DNA of 64,000 bases from Haliclona indistincta (GCA_964017065.1 OZ024786.1:14322242-14386241); one strand, 5' to 3'; counted from the first letter of the stretch, positions 34,040 through 47,001 are shown. The notes: generated by a model from the letters alone, not told the origin. Translations and numbers: made by a program.

Positions 34040-34445
34040 CACTCACTCACTCACACATTCACACACTCACACATTCACAGATTCACTCACACACTCACTC
34101 ACTTCACTCACTCACACACTCACTCACTCACTCACACTCAGTCACTCACTCACTCACTCACACTCACACTCACACTCACTCACTCACACTCACTCACTCA
34201 CTCACTCACTCACTCACACACTCACTCACACACTCACTCACTCACTCACTCACTCACTCACACTCACTCACTCATTCACTCACTCACTCACTCACTCACT
34301 CACTCACTCACTCACTCACACACTCACTCACTCACTCACTCACTCACACACTCACTCACTCACACACTCACTCACTCACTCACACTCACTCACTCACACA
34401 CTCACTCACTCACTCACTCACTCACTCACTCACTCACTCACTCAC
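34040..34445 (+). repeat. (ACTC)n / (ACAC)n repeat
   Basis: About 400 bases of ACTC with ACAC interruptions. It is the longest of the ACTC arrays in the window. Confidence 0.95.
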
Positions 34446-35072
34446 TGAATATCTGTTTCTTCACATACTCAGCACTGATGCCTAGATGTCGACTAGGCTA
34501 TATTTTTTATGCAGTGATGTTTCAAATAAATTCACAATGCACCACACTGACGCTTTTATTAATGAATATCGTTATACAATGCAATTAAGATGATAGTGCT
34601 GACTCATTGTTGTCAGTATGAATTCAATTATTGTTAACTGCTCTAGCACCAGAGTCTGTAACCACAAATTGACTTAATCTGCTCATTTAAATTCTTTAAC
34701 GACGTATTGTTAGGAAAATGTTACTTAGTTTCAGCCAAAGAAGCTCATCATGCAGACAGCTATAATACAAAATCAATTTGGTTTTACAAACATGCAGTGT
34801 ATCTGTTGGTCCTATGCTCGCAGTGGATGCTGTTTTTAATGTGGGATTTAATCATACTTACTTCATTGATAAGCTAATCAAGCTGTTCAGCATGTTCCCT
34901 CAAAATTGATAGTTGAATTGCTGGAAAGACTCCCTGGATGATAGAAAATACCATTCTGGCTACAGCCAACCTATGGTTATGGTGATATGGTTAGGATTCA
35001 TACTATCAGAATGGAAAGAGAAGTAGACAACACTCCAACTGTGACACACAGTACTGTACATCTTACAGTACA

Positions 35073-35389
35073 TCTCACTCACTCACTCACTCACTCACTC
35101 ACTCACTCACTCACTCACTCACTCTCTCTCACCCACCCTCTCACTCACCCTATCACTCACCCTATCACTCACTCACCCTATCACTCACTCACCCTATCAC
35201 ACACTCACTCACTCTCTCACTCACTCACCCTATCACTCACTCACCCTATCACACACTCACTCATTCACTCACTCACTCACTCGCTCACTCACTCATTCAC
35301 TCACTCACTCACTCACCCTATCACTCACTCACCCTATCACTCACTCACTCACTCACTCACTCACTCACTCACTCACTCACTCACTCACT
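35073..35389 (+). repeat. (ACTC)n repeat with CCCTATC variants
   Basis: The counterpart of the array at 23767-23918. The shared flank (GTGACACACAGTACTGTACA) identifies it as the same ancestral locus. Confidence 0.95.
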
Positions 35390-36549
35390 TGAACATACTT
35401 TCCTGTGCTTTGTGTCACTGTCTGTTTTATCAAGTTTGGCTGTCAACCAAATTCATGATACTCAACCCTAGCTTCTATTGCTGGTATAGATTATATCCAT
35501 TAGCCTATGCAACATAGCTTATTTTAAACATATCACAATCTCCTTGATGCATCCATTTTTTCACAATTCTGTAGCAAATATCTATCACTCGGATTGGGTA
35601 CGAGGCTACTTGTGTCAATTGGTGGTACATCAGTTACCTATTGTGTGATACAAGCTATGAGGTACATATCTCATGGTAGAGCTATTGAAGTGTGTGTGTG
35701 ATCCAAGTACAAAGCTAGGATGCAATGAGTGCAGTGAAAGAGATAGGAACAATGTCAGTCACATCAGACGAATTATTTTTGAATAATTATAGCAACAATG
35801 AATGTTAACAATCTGCTAGTGTGTAGACAAGCTATAATGGAGGTGTTCAGTAATTTCTTCAAAATAAGATTATTGCTTCAAAACCAGATGCTGATAGTGG
35901 ATGAGGTTAGGAGTTATGTAATGCAGAAAGAGCATAGTTAAAGATGAGACTGCTCAACCTCCAACTGAGAGCAATGTTTTTACCAAAATTCATGTAGCAG
36001 CATTTGAATTTCTACGATTTTCACGGAAGCTAATAGATTTTACCTCTTGGTGCTTCTATTAAATTTTCTCTAAAGAACAGTAAGTGTGCACAAGAGATAT
36101 GCAACTGCATCGTTGGGGTAGTGGACTGCTAGTGCTGCATAGTGGTATCAACTAGCTATTAATACACTATAATAATGTATGTGCATGTCTATCACGTGGT
36201 AGAATCCTTTAAAGTCTGTGTGTGATCCAAGTACAAAGAAATAATGAATGCAGTGAAAGGATTTATTAGATAAGATGAATTTTCTTACAGGTAAACAAAT
36301 ACTTGTCACATCTGATGAATTTTTATGCAATTTGCAAATCAAAGCAGATTTTGTATGCATGAATAAAAGATGTGAGCTGTCATTCAACTGGATGCACTCT
36401 GATACTTATTTAAATTTTAGTAACCAACAAATCTATCTTCATAATTAATGTAGTACATGTATAGTGAGCAACATAGGACACTTAACCCTTTAGTGGAGTA
36501 CAGGCCGATAAAACTAGATTTATTGCCATGACCAACACTATTCATTACC

Positions 36550-37090
36550 TGATAGTGTTACTGGTGAGGAGGCAAGAACCCCATCAGATGAACAGAGAAC
36601 AACTGAGAAAGATAACAAGAAACTACATGTAGTAGAAAACCCGGATGATACGAAAAGACAAGAATATACAGTGGAGCCCCTCTAAGGCAGGACCAACCAT
36701 TATAGAGAGGGAGTCATCTGGTCAGGGGTTTATTATAAATAACTATGTGGGTTATATTTGGGATTCAGTAAGTGTCCATTATAAAGGGATTAGGGTATCC
36801 TCTAAGAGGGGTTCCACTGTAGTGTTAGCTAGACAGAACAGAACCACATCAACAGCAACTCAAACAGAAGAATGACGTCAGCAATCAAAACAAACAGTTT
36901 CATTCGAAGCTTCTGACAAGCCAGATTAACTTGCTCTAGAATATATCTGATTGACGTAGGTATAAAAGAGCGGAAGCAGGGAAAGAATAGCAGGAGCTAG
37001 GTGTCACTTTACTTGTAATTGTGAATGATGCACTGTAGACCGTTGTAGAGAGTGGTGGATATGGTGAACAGTGATGAATAGTGATGTGAG
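36550..37090 (+). pseudogene. Decayed kinase terminal exon upstream of gene C
   Basis: GAGGAGGCAAGAACCCCATC near 36565 and AACAGTTTCATTCGAAGCTT near 36891 match the kinase last exon, with stops and deletions throughout. The TA-flanked MITE (36667-36821) lies inside it exactly as in the copy upstream of gene B, so the MITE insertion predates the B/C duplication. Confidence 0.75.
36667..36821 (+). mobile_element. TA-flanked MITE (155 bp), second copy
   Basis: Ends are TACAGTGGAGCCCCTCTAAG and TAAGAGGGGTTCCACTGTA. It occupies the same position as the MITE at 25214 relative to the kinase-tail relic. Confidence 0.65.
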
Positions 37091-37271
37091 CATGTCAAAA
37101 ACAATTTGTGTGTGGCATGATCTATTAGGAACTTCAAGCATGCATGTGACTACAATGAATATACTTATTATACAGTATATTAATACTACATAAACTATTG
37201 GTTTGCTCATATACTCAACCCGCACTAGAATTTTTCTCAGTCTGACTTTTATTGTTATTATACTGTGGTTC

Positions 37272-40200
37272 ATGGCTGAGTCTCAGCTGGATCTAGAGCA
37301 GCAGTGTGTGACAGCATTCAAGCAAGGCAACCATGACCAGGCAGTACAACTACTACCACAACTACAGCAACCTGGTGATGTTACTACTGAGTTTGAATTC
37401 AAAGGCAAAAGCTTACCACCAAATAAAGATGTAACACTTCTCCATCTTGCTGCTTATCATGGCTGGCTAGACATCATCAAGACTATACAGCAACATATCT
37501 CAATGTATGATGTCAGAGACAGTGCAGGTCTCACTCCATTGCATTATGCTGCAGCTGCTTCATCAGAGAATTGCTTAGAAATGATAAATTACTTAATTAA
37601 CACAATAGGCTGTGATCCTAATGCTAAAACCACAAAGAGAAGTCTCCCGTTACATATTGCTTGTCGTCATGGTAACTTAGACACAGCTAAATATTTCATA
37701 TCAGAACAAAACTGCAACCCAAATGTTCAAAATAGCTATGGATGGACACCACTACATTTTGCTTCACATAATGGTCACATGAACATAGTCCAGTATCTTA
37801 TTGCTGAACAAAGTTGTGATGCAAACACTTCAAATAATTATGGTAATCTCCCACTACATAATGCTTGTGCTAATGGACAATTGAATACTGTCAAATATTT
37901 CATCAGTGAACAGAAATGTGACCCAAACAGTCGAACCAAAAACGGATCTACACCTCTTTACTATGCTTCTGAAAATGGTCACATGGACATCATCCAATAC
38001 CTTATCAATGAACTAGGTTGTGCTCCAACAATTTCAAACAATAATGGAACTCTTCCATTACACATTGCTAGTCATAATGGTCATTTGAATGTAGTCAAAT
38101 ATTTCATCAATGAACAGAAATGTGACCCAAACAGTCGAACTAACTATGGATATACAACTCTTCACCATGCTTCTGAAAATGGTCACATGGACATCATCCA
38201 ATACCTTATCGCTGAACTAGGTTGTGATCCAACAATTTCAAACAACAATGGGGTTCTTCCATTACACATTGCTAGTCTTAATGGTCATTTGAATGTAGTC
38301 AAATATTTCATCAGTGAACAGAAATGTAACCCAAATGTTCAAAATAGCTATGGATGGACACCTCTACATTCTGCTTCACAAAATGGTCACATGAACATAG
38401 TCCAGTATCTTATTGCTGAACAAAGTTGTGATCCAAACACTTCAAATAATTATGGTAATCTCCCACTACATAATGCTTGTGCTAATGGACAATTGAATAC
38501 TGTCAAATATTTCATCAGTGAACAGAAATGTGACCCAAACAGTCGAACCAAAAACGGATCTACACCTCTTTACTATGCTTCTGAAAATGGTCACATGGAC
38601 ATCATCCAATACCTTATCAATGAACTAGGTTGTGCTCCAACAATTTCAGACAACAATGGGCTTCTTCCATTACACATTGCTAGTCTTAATGGTCATTTGA
38701 ATGTAGTCAAATATTTCATCAGTGAACAGAAATGTGACCCAAACAGTCGAACCAAAAAAGGATCTACACCTCTTTACTGTGCTTCTGAAAATGGTCGCAT
38801 GGACATCATCCAATACCTTATCACTGGACTGGGTTGTGATCCAACGATTTTAAACAATAATGGAACTCTTCCATTACACATTGCTAGTCGTAATGGTCAT
38901 TTGAATGTAGTCAAATATTTCATCAGTGAACAGATATGTGACCTAAACAGTCGAAACAATAAAGGTCATACCCCTCTTTACTGTGCTTCTGAAAATGGTC
39001 ACATGGACATCATCCAATACCTTATCGCTGAACTAGGTTGTGATCCAACAATTTCAAACAACTATGGGCTTATTCCATTACACATTGCTAGTCTTAATGG
39101 TCATTTGAATGTAGTCAAATATTTCATCAGTGAACAGATATGTGACCTAAACAGTCGAAACAATAAAGGTCATACCCCTCTTTACTGTGCTTCTGAAAAT
39201 GGTCACATGGACATCATCCAATACCTTATCGCTGAGGTAGGTTGTGATTCAACGATTTCAAACAATGATGGCTATCTTCCATTACACATTGCTAGTTTTA
39301 ACGGACATTTGAATACAGTCAAATACTTCATTAGTGAACAGAAATGTGATCCAAACAGTCGAACTACAATTGGATTTACACCTCTTTACTGCGCTTCTCA
39401 AAATGGTCACATGGACATCATCCAATACCTTATCGCTGAACTAGGTTGTGACCCAACAATTTCAAACAACAATGGGCTTCTTCCATTACACATTGCTAGT
39501 CTTAATGGTCATTTGAATGTAGTCAAATATTTCATCAGTGAACAGAAATGTGACCCAAACAGTCGAACCAAAAACGGATCTACACCTCTTTACTATGCTT
39601 CTGAAAATGGTCACATGGACATCATCCAATACCTTATCAATGAACTAGGTTGTGCTCCAACAATTTCAGACAACAATGGGCTTCTTCCATTACACATTGC
39701 TAGTCTTAATGGTCATTTGAATGTAGTCAAATATTTCATCAGTGAACAGAAATGTGACCCAAACAGTCGAACCAAAAAAGGATCTACACCTCTTTACTGT
39801 GCTTCTGAAAATGGTCGCATGGACATCATCCAATACCTTATCACTGGACTGGGTTGTGATCCAACGATTTCAAACAATAATGGAACTCTTCCATTACACA
39901 TTGCTAGTCGTAATGGTCATTTGAATGTAGTCAAATATTTCATCAGTGAACAGATATGTGACCTAAACAGTCGAAACAATAAAGGTCATACCCCTCTTTA
40001 CTGTGCTTCTGAAAATGGTCACATGGACATCATCCAATACCTTATCGCTGAACTAGGTTGTGATCCAACAATTTCAAACAACTATGGGCTTATTCCATTA
40101 CACATTGCTAGTCTTAATGGTCATTTGAATGTAGTCAAATATTTCATCAGTGAACAGATATGTGACCTAAACAGTCGAAACAATAAAGGTCATACCCCTC

Positions 40201-43200
40201 TTTACTGTGCTTCTGAAAATGGTCACATGGACATCATCCAATACCTTATCGCTGAGGTAGGTTGTGATTCAACGATTTCAAACAATGATGGCTATCTTCC
40301 ATTACACATTGCTAGTTTTAACGGACATTTGAATACAGTCAAATACTTCATTAGTGAACAGAAATGTGATCCAAACAGTCGAACTACAATTGGATTTACA
40401 CCTCTTTACTGCGCTTCTCAAAATGGTCACATGGACATCATCCAATACCTTATCGCTGAACTAGGTTGTGACCCAACAATTTCAAACAACAATGGGCTTC
40501 TTCCATTACACATTGCTAGTCTTAATGGTCATTTGAATGTAGTCAAATATTTCATCAGTGAACAGAAATGTGACCTAAACAGTCGAAACAATAAAGGTCA
40601 TACACCTCTTTACTGTGCTTCTGAAAATGGTCGCATGGACATCATCCAATACCTTATCACTGAACTAGGTTGTGATCCAACGATTTCAAACAACAATGGC
40701 TATCTTCCATTACACATTGCTAGTCTTAACGGACATTTGAATACAGTCAAATATTTCATCGGTGAACAGAAATGTGACCCAAACAGTCGAACTAACTATG
40801 GATCTACACCTCTTTATTGTGCCTCTCAAAATGGTCACCTGGACATCATCCAATATCTTTTCACTGAAATAAGTTGTGACCCAACAATTTCAAATAACAA
40901 TGGTCTTCTTCCATTACACATTGCTAGTCTTAATGGTCATTTGAATGTAGTCAAATATTTCATCAGTGAACAGAAATGTGACCCAAACAGTCAAACAAAC
41001 TATGGATCTACACCTCTTTACTGCGCTTCTCAAAATGGTCACATGGACATCATGCAATACCTTATCACTGAGGTAGGTTGTGATTCAGCAATTTCAAACA
41101 ATAATGGAAATCTTCCATTACACATTGCTAGTCTTAATGGTCATTTAAATATGGTCAAATATTTCATCTCTGAACATAACTGTGATCCTAATGTTCAAGG
41201 TCAACATGGATTTACCCCTCTACATTATGCTTCTCAAGGTGGTCACACGGACATCATCCAATACCTAATTACTGAAGTAGGTTGTGACCCATCAACTCCA
41301 GATGGTGATGGAGATCATCCTTTACACAATGCTTGTTGGAAAGGTCAATTGATTGCTGTCAAATATTTGATCTCAGAGCAAAACTGTGATCCTAATAGTC
41401 GAGGTCAACAAGGATACACTCCTCTACATTATGCCTCTCAATGTGGTCATTTAGATATCGTCCAATATCTAGTCACTGAACTAGGTTGTGACCCGAAGGT
41501 GGTTGATAATAATGGTCGAACAATACTTCATTTGGCAGCTATTAGAGGCCATGTTCCAATAGTACAATGGCTCTTACTTGATAAAAGAATTAATTTAATG
41601 ACAAAAGACAAATGGGGCAGTACTATAACAGATCTGGCAAAAGGAAATTTGAAATTTCACTTGCTTTATCTTCTTCGTCCATTGATAGAATCATTTAATA
41701 ATTACCCAATTCATACGTTTGGTAAGACAATTCTTACTGGTAATAGTAGTGTAGGTAAGATCTCTCTGGCTAAAGCTATCAATCAACAAGGAAAGAGTGA
41801 CATCAAGCAACTTACTTCAGCCAATAACACAACAAATATTGAGCTCAGCTCTGATGCTGGTATAGTACCGTCATTAATAGAAACTAGTGAATTTGGAAAT
41901 ATGGTTTTATACGACTTAGCAGGACAAGCAGAATATCATTCCAGTCACTCTGTTGTCATGGAGACTGTGATGCATCAATCACCTGCCACATTCATCAATG
42001 CAATAGATCTCAGCAACACAGATGATGAGATATTGCAACAACTTCACTATTGGCTCAACTTCATCGAAAATAGCACTTGTAAAACTAGTACTAAATCCTG
42101 TTTGATAATTGTTGGCAGTTATGATCATGAGCTTAGTCATGAACAGGTTCAAAGCAAATCAACTGTTATCAGAAACGCAATGCAAAAAAGATCAGATCAT
42201 CAAGACTATATGGGATATGTTACTATAGACTATCAAGACATTGAATCTGAAGCCAATCAAGAGTTTGTATCACTGCTCTATAAAAGCAATCAATCTATTG
42301 TTGCTAGGTTACCTCCAGTGAGCTGTTACTGTCACTTGCTGTATGCATTTCTAATGGAATGGAAATTGCATATGCGTACGCGTATTTGTGTACTTGAAGA
42401 TCTTATGGGTTCAATACCTGAGATTATTCCAAAAGAAACAGCATTCATTGCTGAGCTTCTTACAACACTCAGTGAAAGGGGATTGATACTTTTTCTTAAA
42501 AATCAACCACAATTAGAGAAGAGTTGGATAGTGGTGGACATTGAATCAATGTTAAAGACAGTTAGGAAAGACGTCTTGCCAGTTCTTGAAGAGTTCAAAG
42601 ATCATCGTCTTTTGGGCAGCAACACTGGAATTGTACGCTCGTCCACTCTCAAACAGCTCTTTCCACAGTTTAGTATTGAAATGCTTGTTGGCTTTTTGCA
42701 GACTCTTGATCTATGCCATTGTGTTAAGTTGTCTGGCAATTTAACTAACATTCAAAGAATTGAATTCGAAGCATTCTCACTTAGAGAAGATGAAGAAGAT
42801 AGAAGCTTTTTCTTTCCTTCATTGTTAGACAATTGTCGACCAATCGTATTTCCTATAAATGAGGATTCTTGTTTTGGTTGGTGCCTGTACTGCAACAAAA
42901 CAAGAGATCAGTACTTCACTAGTGAATTCCTTTATGTTCTTCTCTTGCGTCTAGCTTACTCATTTCCTATGGCTAGTAGCAATAGCACAAATCACTCACA
43001 AGGAAAATGCACTGTGTGGACAAATGGGATTTATTGGGACAATGTAGAAGAAATCAATACTTCAGTGGAACTCATTGATCACAACCAATGTGTAATGGTG
43101 GTTATGTCTCATAATGACAGCAGACCAGTAGAGTTCTGTAAGCATCGCAGTGCAGTGATCAGACTTGTGCTAGACCTAAAGCAACAACTCTGTCCTGATG

Positions 43201-45722
43201 TACAGACAAGTGAGTATCTCACCTCACGCTTTTATCTCAGAAAATGGTCTTCATCTGAGAGTGTTTGCCTGCCAAATAAGAGTGAATTACTTCCAATAGA
43301 GAATGTTGCGAATTCAATGTTACAGAGAAAACGCTATACATTTGCCAGCTCAGGCATTCTTAGTGAATTTCGTACCAAAGTTGCATTGAAATTTGAACCG
43401 TATTGTCAACTGAGTCCCTCTTCTGTGTGTGAGCTGATGGACAGCAGTAAAGCTGATGAGCTTGTCTCTCAGTCACTCCTTGATGAGGTGGAGAGAATCT
43501 GTCAAATAAAACAATTGAAACAACCTAGTCACTCACGTTTGAGAAAGATCATTGATGAAATGAGTATATATGCAGGAAAAAATCCTATTGTGAGTTAAAG
43601 ATGTTTCAATATTATACTTAGTAGTTATATTAATTAAAATGTATTAATACAGGAAATTGGAAATGTTGACGTCGGCATTTTAATTATGAAATGTGATCAA
43701 GAACCTACTGCTGATGATTATGGTAATCGTATAATTGTAAATTGTAGTGGTACAATATTGTGATTAATTATTTGTTGATAGAAACAAACGCCAATTCAGA
43801 AGAACAACTTTCCTTAACAGATGATCATGTGACTATGTCAGAAAGTACGTATGTGGATTTTGAGAATTGAAATACTATTGTTATTCCAATTTTTTTTAAT
43901 AGGTGCATATGCTAGTGGTACACGGTCTGCCAACTCAGAATTGAATGACAGTGAAAAGCTGAAAGTAGAAATATCAAAGCTTAGGGAAGGTTCAGATGCT
44001 CTGCAGACTGAATTGGAAGCTGCTCGACAGCAAATATCATTATTAGAAGAGGAATTACAGACTAAACAACTGAATGGTATGCACAGTAATGGCCGCAATG
44101 ATAAGCATAAATGCATGCATAACTATTCATGTATGAGTATAACCTAACTATTTCTTACGTTATTAGGTCTTTCACAATCTGACTCAACCAAGAGACACAT
44201 TGCTATACAAACAAGCTACTTAGATATTGCACCAAGTAAGCAAGAATTGTCATTTGTATTAGATTTTGACACTTGACTTGTTAGAGCTAAGAGGTGTTGA
44301 GGTGTGTGGAGAGATTGTGTTTGAAGTGATGAGTGACAGATTACCACAGAAGCTGGTGTGGCCTGGATATGGATTCCACATAGATGTTCCAGCTGGAGCC
44401 CTTCCTCCTGGAGTGACTGCTAGTGTGGCGGTCAGAGCAATCAAGAGAGGGCAGTTTAGTCTTTCAGACAATAGAAAGCTGATCAGTGCAATTTACTGGA
44501 TATCATGCAGTGAAGTGTTCTTAAAAGATGTTGCTGTCAATATTCAACATTGTGCAGTTATTACAAATGAAGAAGATACTACAGAATTTAAGTTCATCAT
44601 TGCTAAGTGTTCCCAAGATCCACCATACAAGTTTGTAGAGAGAGACGGAGTGTTTAATGCTGACACACAATATGCTACTGTCATGCGTAAGAGATTCTCA
44701 ATTGTTGGAGCAACTGGTCCAGATGCTACCAAGATGTACTATGTTGCACTGAAGTTTTACAAGTCCATTCCTCGCTCAGTTGACACAAACTTTCACCTTG
44801 CAGTTTTAACAAGTATTGCCTTTAAAGTTAACAAGGTATTTGCGGACTTTAATTATAGCCCATGCATCCAAAACAAGTTAGCTTTGCAAAATTATCATTT
44901 TATTATGCAGTATAAGATGCAAATGAAAGATGATGGATGGGAAGAAAACCGTGATGGACAACATTTCATATTCAAGGATGATTGCATTACTTTAGATATA
45001 CCTGGGGATCCACCTGTAGTTGTGAATGGCTGGCAAATAATCCCAAATTCAACACCACTTGAGGTACATTATGGGTGCACGTGCAGCAACAATTATTTTC
45101 CTATCATGTTAAATTCAAAACCGCTCCAGATTGACAAAGCTGCGGTGGATAGATATGAATTAGACAAATCTGAAGATGAAACATCTGTTGAAGTCTATTC
45201 TCCTTCATGCACTATTCTGCTACAATGGACTGGTGAGCCTGGCTCAGAGGTGACTCCATTGAAGGCATATCGAGTAAAGATCTTGGGGACTACTAAGCCT
45301 AATACTTCTTTCCTAATATATCTCAATCTAAGGCTAGAAAAAAGAGAAGAAGCTGTGCCGCCAGAAACCAAACAATATGCAGAAAGCAGTAATAAGTTGG
45401 TAAGTTTTCATGTGTGTCAGGAAAATAATAATTATTATAATGAGTCGTTTTTATATTACAGAAATTGAATGAGCTAATGAAAGAACTAAAAGAGGTCCCT
45501 GACTGGGAGTCCCTAGGAGTGTATCTTGGTGTTTCGCATGCCACATTGCAAAGAATAAAACAAGAAAGTGATCAAGTTAATATAAGGAAGTACAAAATGC
45601 TGGCCGAATGGCTAAAATCAACCCCCAAGGCATCATGGAGAGATGTGGTATCAGCATTAACATTTATGGATGAAATTTGTGTTGCACAAGTCATAAAAGA
45701 GAAGTATAAAGTAGAAGACTAG
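37272..45722 (+). CDS. Receptor gene C: giant ankyrin-Roc-COR-coiled coil-ZU5-Death protein
   Basis: Nine exons in phase (37272-43589, 43653-43722, 43782-43844, 43903-44076, 44167-44235, 44285-44835, 44911-45063, 45130-45399, 45462-45722) encode 2642 residues. About 40 ankyrin repeats span residues 50-1455, many nearly identical. The Roc-like region keeps G3 (DLAGQAEYHSSH near 1548), but G1 reads GNSSVGKIS, with Ile in place of the Ser/Thr that binds Mg, and G4 is GSYDHE. A COR-like part follows from about 1690. Residues about 2150-2210 form a coiled coil. The ZU5 domain (PGYGFHIDVPAGALPPG) lies at 2232-2370, then a UPA-like stretch, then a Death domain at 2557-2640 (WESLGVYLGVSHATL). No membrane segment is seen. 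Start chosen to match gene B; an upstream in-frame ATG at 37203 would add a hydrophobic 23-residue leader. ZU5-UPA-Death is known from UNC5, PIDD and ankyrins. Confidence 0.85.
38521..40575 (+). repeat. 1020-bp tandem duplication inside the ankyrin array of gene C
   Basis: Bases from about 38506 to 39555 recur 1020 bases later with a single difference noticed (38851 T, 39871 C). 1020 bases equals 340 codons, ten 34-residue repeats, so the reading frame is kept. Similarity drops sharply outside the block. Confidence 0.9.
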
Positions 45723-46020
45723 CAGGTATTGTGCATCATAGTGAAGATCTGAAATTATGTGATTCAGAGTACAATTCTTTTCTGCTTATCTTGTGAGTAT
45801 ACCTGTTGAATTAACTAAAATTTTATTGTATCTTTCTGTACAGACTGGTAATTTACATGGAAATTCTGAGAGATGGATAATCTCTCCTGGACACGGCTTG
45901 ATCAAAAATAATATCTTTTTTTATACTTCATGAAAATTTATGTAAACAGTTTGAGAGACAATTACACTAAAATTAATGATAATGTATTAAGAGCCTTAAA
46001 TATTATTGTCCTCGATAAAG
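45723..46020. other. 3' flank of gene C
   Basis: Holds the shared 3' UTR motif at 45844-45893 (ACTGGTAATTTACATGG, then GAGAG, GATGGATAAT, CTCTC, CTGGACA), in which GAGAG and CTCTC can pair. The remainder is AT-rich and matches the flank of gene E at 55153-55480. Confidence 0.6.
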
Positions 46021-46024
46021 TACA

Positions 46025-46395
46025 GTCAGTCTGAAGATGAGTCGACTAGTTCTCTTAGTTCACAGTAGAGTCGCTGCATCTTAGTGCTACTAGCAATGAG
46101 AGAGAGGAACTACTTAGCAAGATCTGAATGCTGTAGTCCTGGAACACATCGCTGCTGCTGCTGTCTAACAAACTCACTCTCAAACTCTCTCAGTCTCTCT
46201 TCTTCATCTTCCTTCAATAGATGCTGTACGTAGATACATGTCCAATGGCAATACTCTAGAGTAGACTGCAGTGACAAGCATGATATCTGGTTCTCAAGGA
46301 AGATAAGAGTCTGTGCTCGACCGGACAATGTACTAGAAGAGGAAGGAAAGGATATAGAGAGACCAGTGCCTTGTTGAATAGAGCTGAGAGGCAAT
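46025..46395 (-). pseudogene. Fragment of HIRA 3' end (copy 1)
   Basis: The minus strand matches the last about 120 codons of the HIRA gene at 55480-58260, including the FLENQIS, STLEYCHWTC and HLLKEDEEERLREFESEF regions. A TAG (at the QF position after SDLAK) and a small deletion break it, and the WD40 part is absent. It lies tail-to-tail with gene C, just as real HIRA lies tail-to-tail with gene E. Confidence 0.9.
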
Positions 46396-46532
46396 GCATG
46401 TATTTTCAAAGGTAGAATTTATGAGCATCCAGATATTGACTTATAATTATTATATTCTCAATTCCTTCTTACATCTCAGTTAGTGTACAATTATCATGCA
46501 TGAGCTTTATGTTTAACTTCTTCTACTGAACA

Positions 46533-46745
46533 GATGTTGATGAACACATGCCGCATTTGATGTTGGTTGCTCTGAGACCAATTGTGAATTGGTTTGATTT
46601 TGGACTGAAATTAAGATTGAGCCATTCCACACTGAAGAAAATCGAATGAAAGGTGTTGAAAACTGCAAGAGAGAGATGTTAGTAGTATGGCTGCAGAGCT
46701 GTGCAAATACTAATAAACAAGAGATAAGGAGTGCTTTGTCTAGAA
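46533..46745 (+). pseudogene. Relic of a Death domain exon
   Basis: After a GAACAG acceptor-like site the frame reads HLMLVALRPIVNWFDFGLKL and so on to LKKIE, then shifts frame to continue with ENCKREMLVVWLQSC. This follows the Death domain of genes A and B, with one frameshift. It is unlikely to be coding. Confidence 0.75.
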
Positions 46746-46757
46746 CTCCACACTCAA

Positions 46758-47001
46758 CATAACGTTCCCACATTTTTGTTCCCATTGCTATTGAAACCAC
46801 TGGTGTTTTCGGGTCTAAGACTCTCTATTTTGTTAAATCTCTTGGTAAAAGACTCTATCAACATTCTGGTGATCCCAAATCAACATCTTATCTCATCCAA
46901 TTGCTATCCAACGGGGCAATGCCATCTCCGTCCATGGCACTTTTGTTTCACTGATCCTGTCATAAATTTTCTATCTATTGTACTATTTGCATTGCATAAA
47001 T
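46758..47001 (+). pseudogene. Relic of a retrotransposon ORF C-terminus
   Basis: VPIAIETTGVFGSKTLYFVK, then LGKRLYQHSGDPKSTSYL, then after a frame change IAIQRGNAISVHGTF and a stop. From memory this resembles the C-terminal signature that follows reverse transcriptase in many non-LTR-like polyproteins of aquatic invertebrates (PVAVET...LG.R....GD....S.L.QRLS.A.QRGNA). About 80 codons survive, with one frameshift. Confidence 0.5.

Larger units (their letters stand above)
33446..37271. other. Intergenic region between genes B and C
   Basis: Repeats the A-B intergenic order: 3' UTR motif, a relic of kinase exon 7, two (ACTC)n arrays, the kinase-tail 3' flank near 35594, and a decayed kinase terminal exon with its MITE. 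No intact gene is supported. The block 34500-35000 closely resembles 23200-23720. Confidence 0.7.

Noticed and set aside
34032..34448. Open frames of repeated Thr-His-Ser-Leu units here and at 12116, 23605 and 34987
   Set aside because: They come from (ACTC)n repeats, whose 12-base frame periodicity has no stop codon; there are no codon or domain features.
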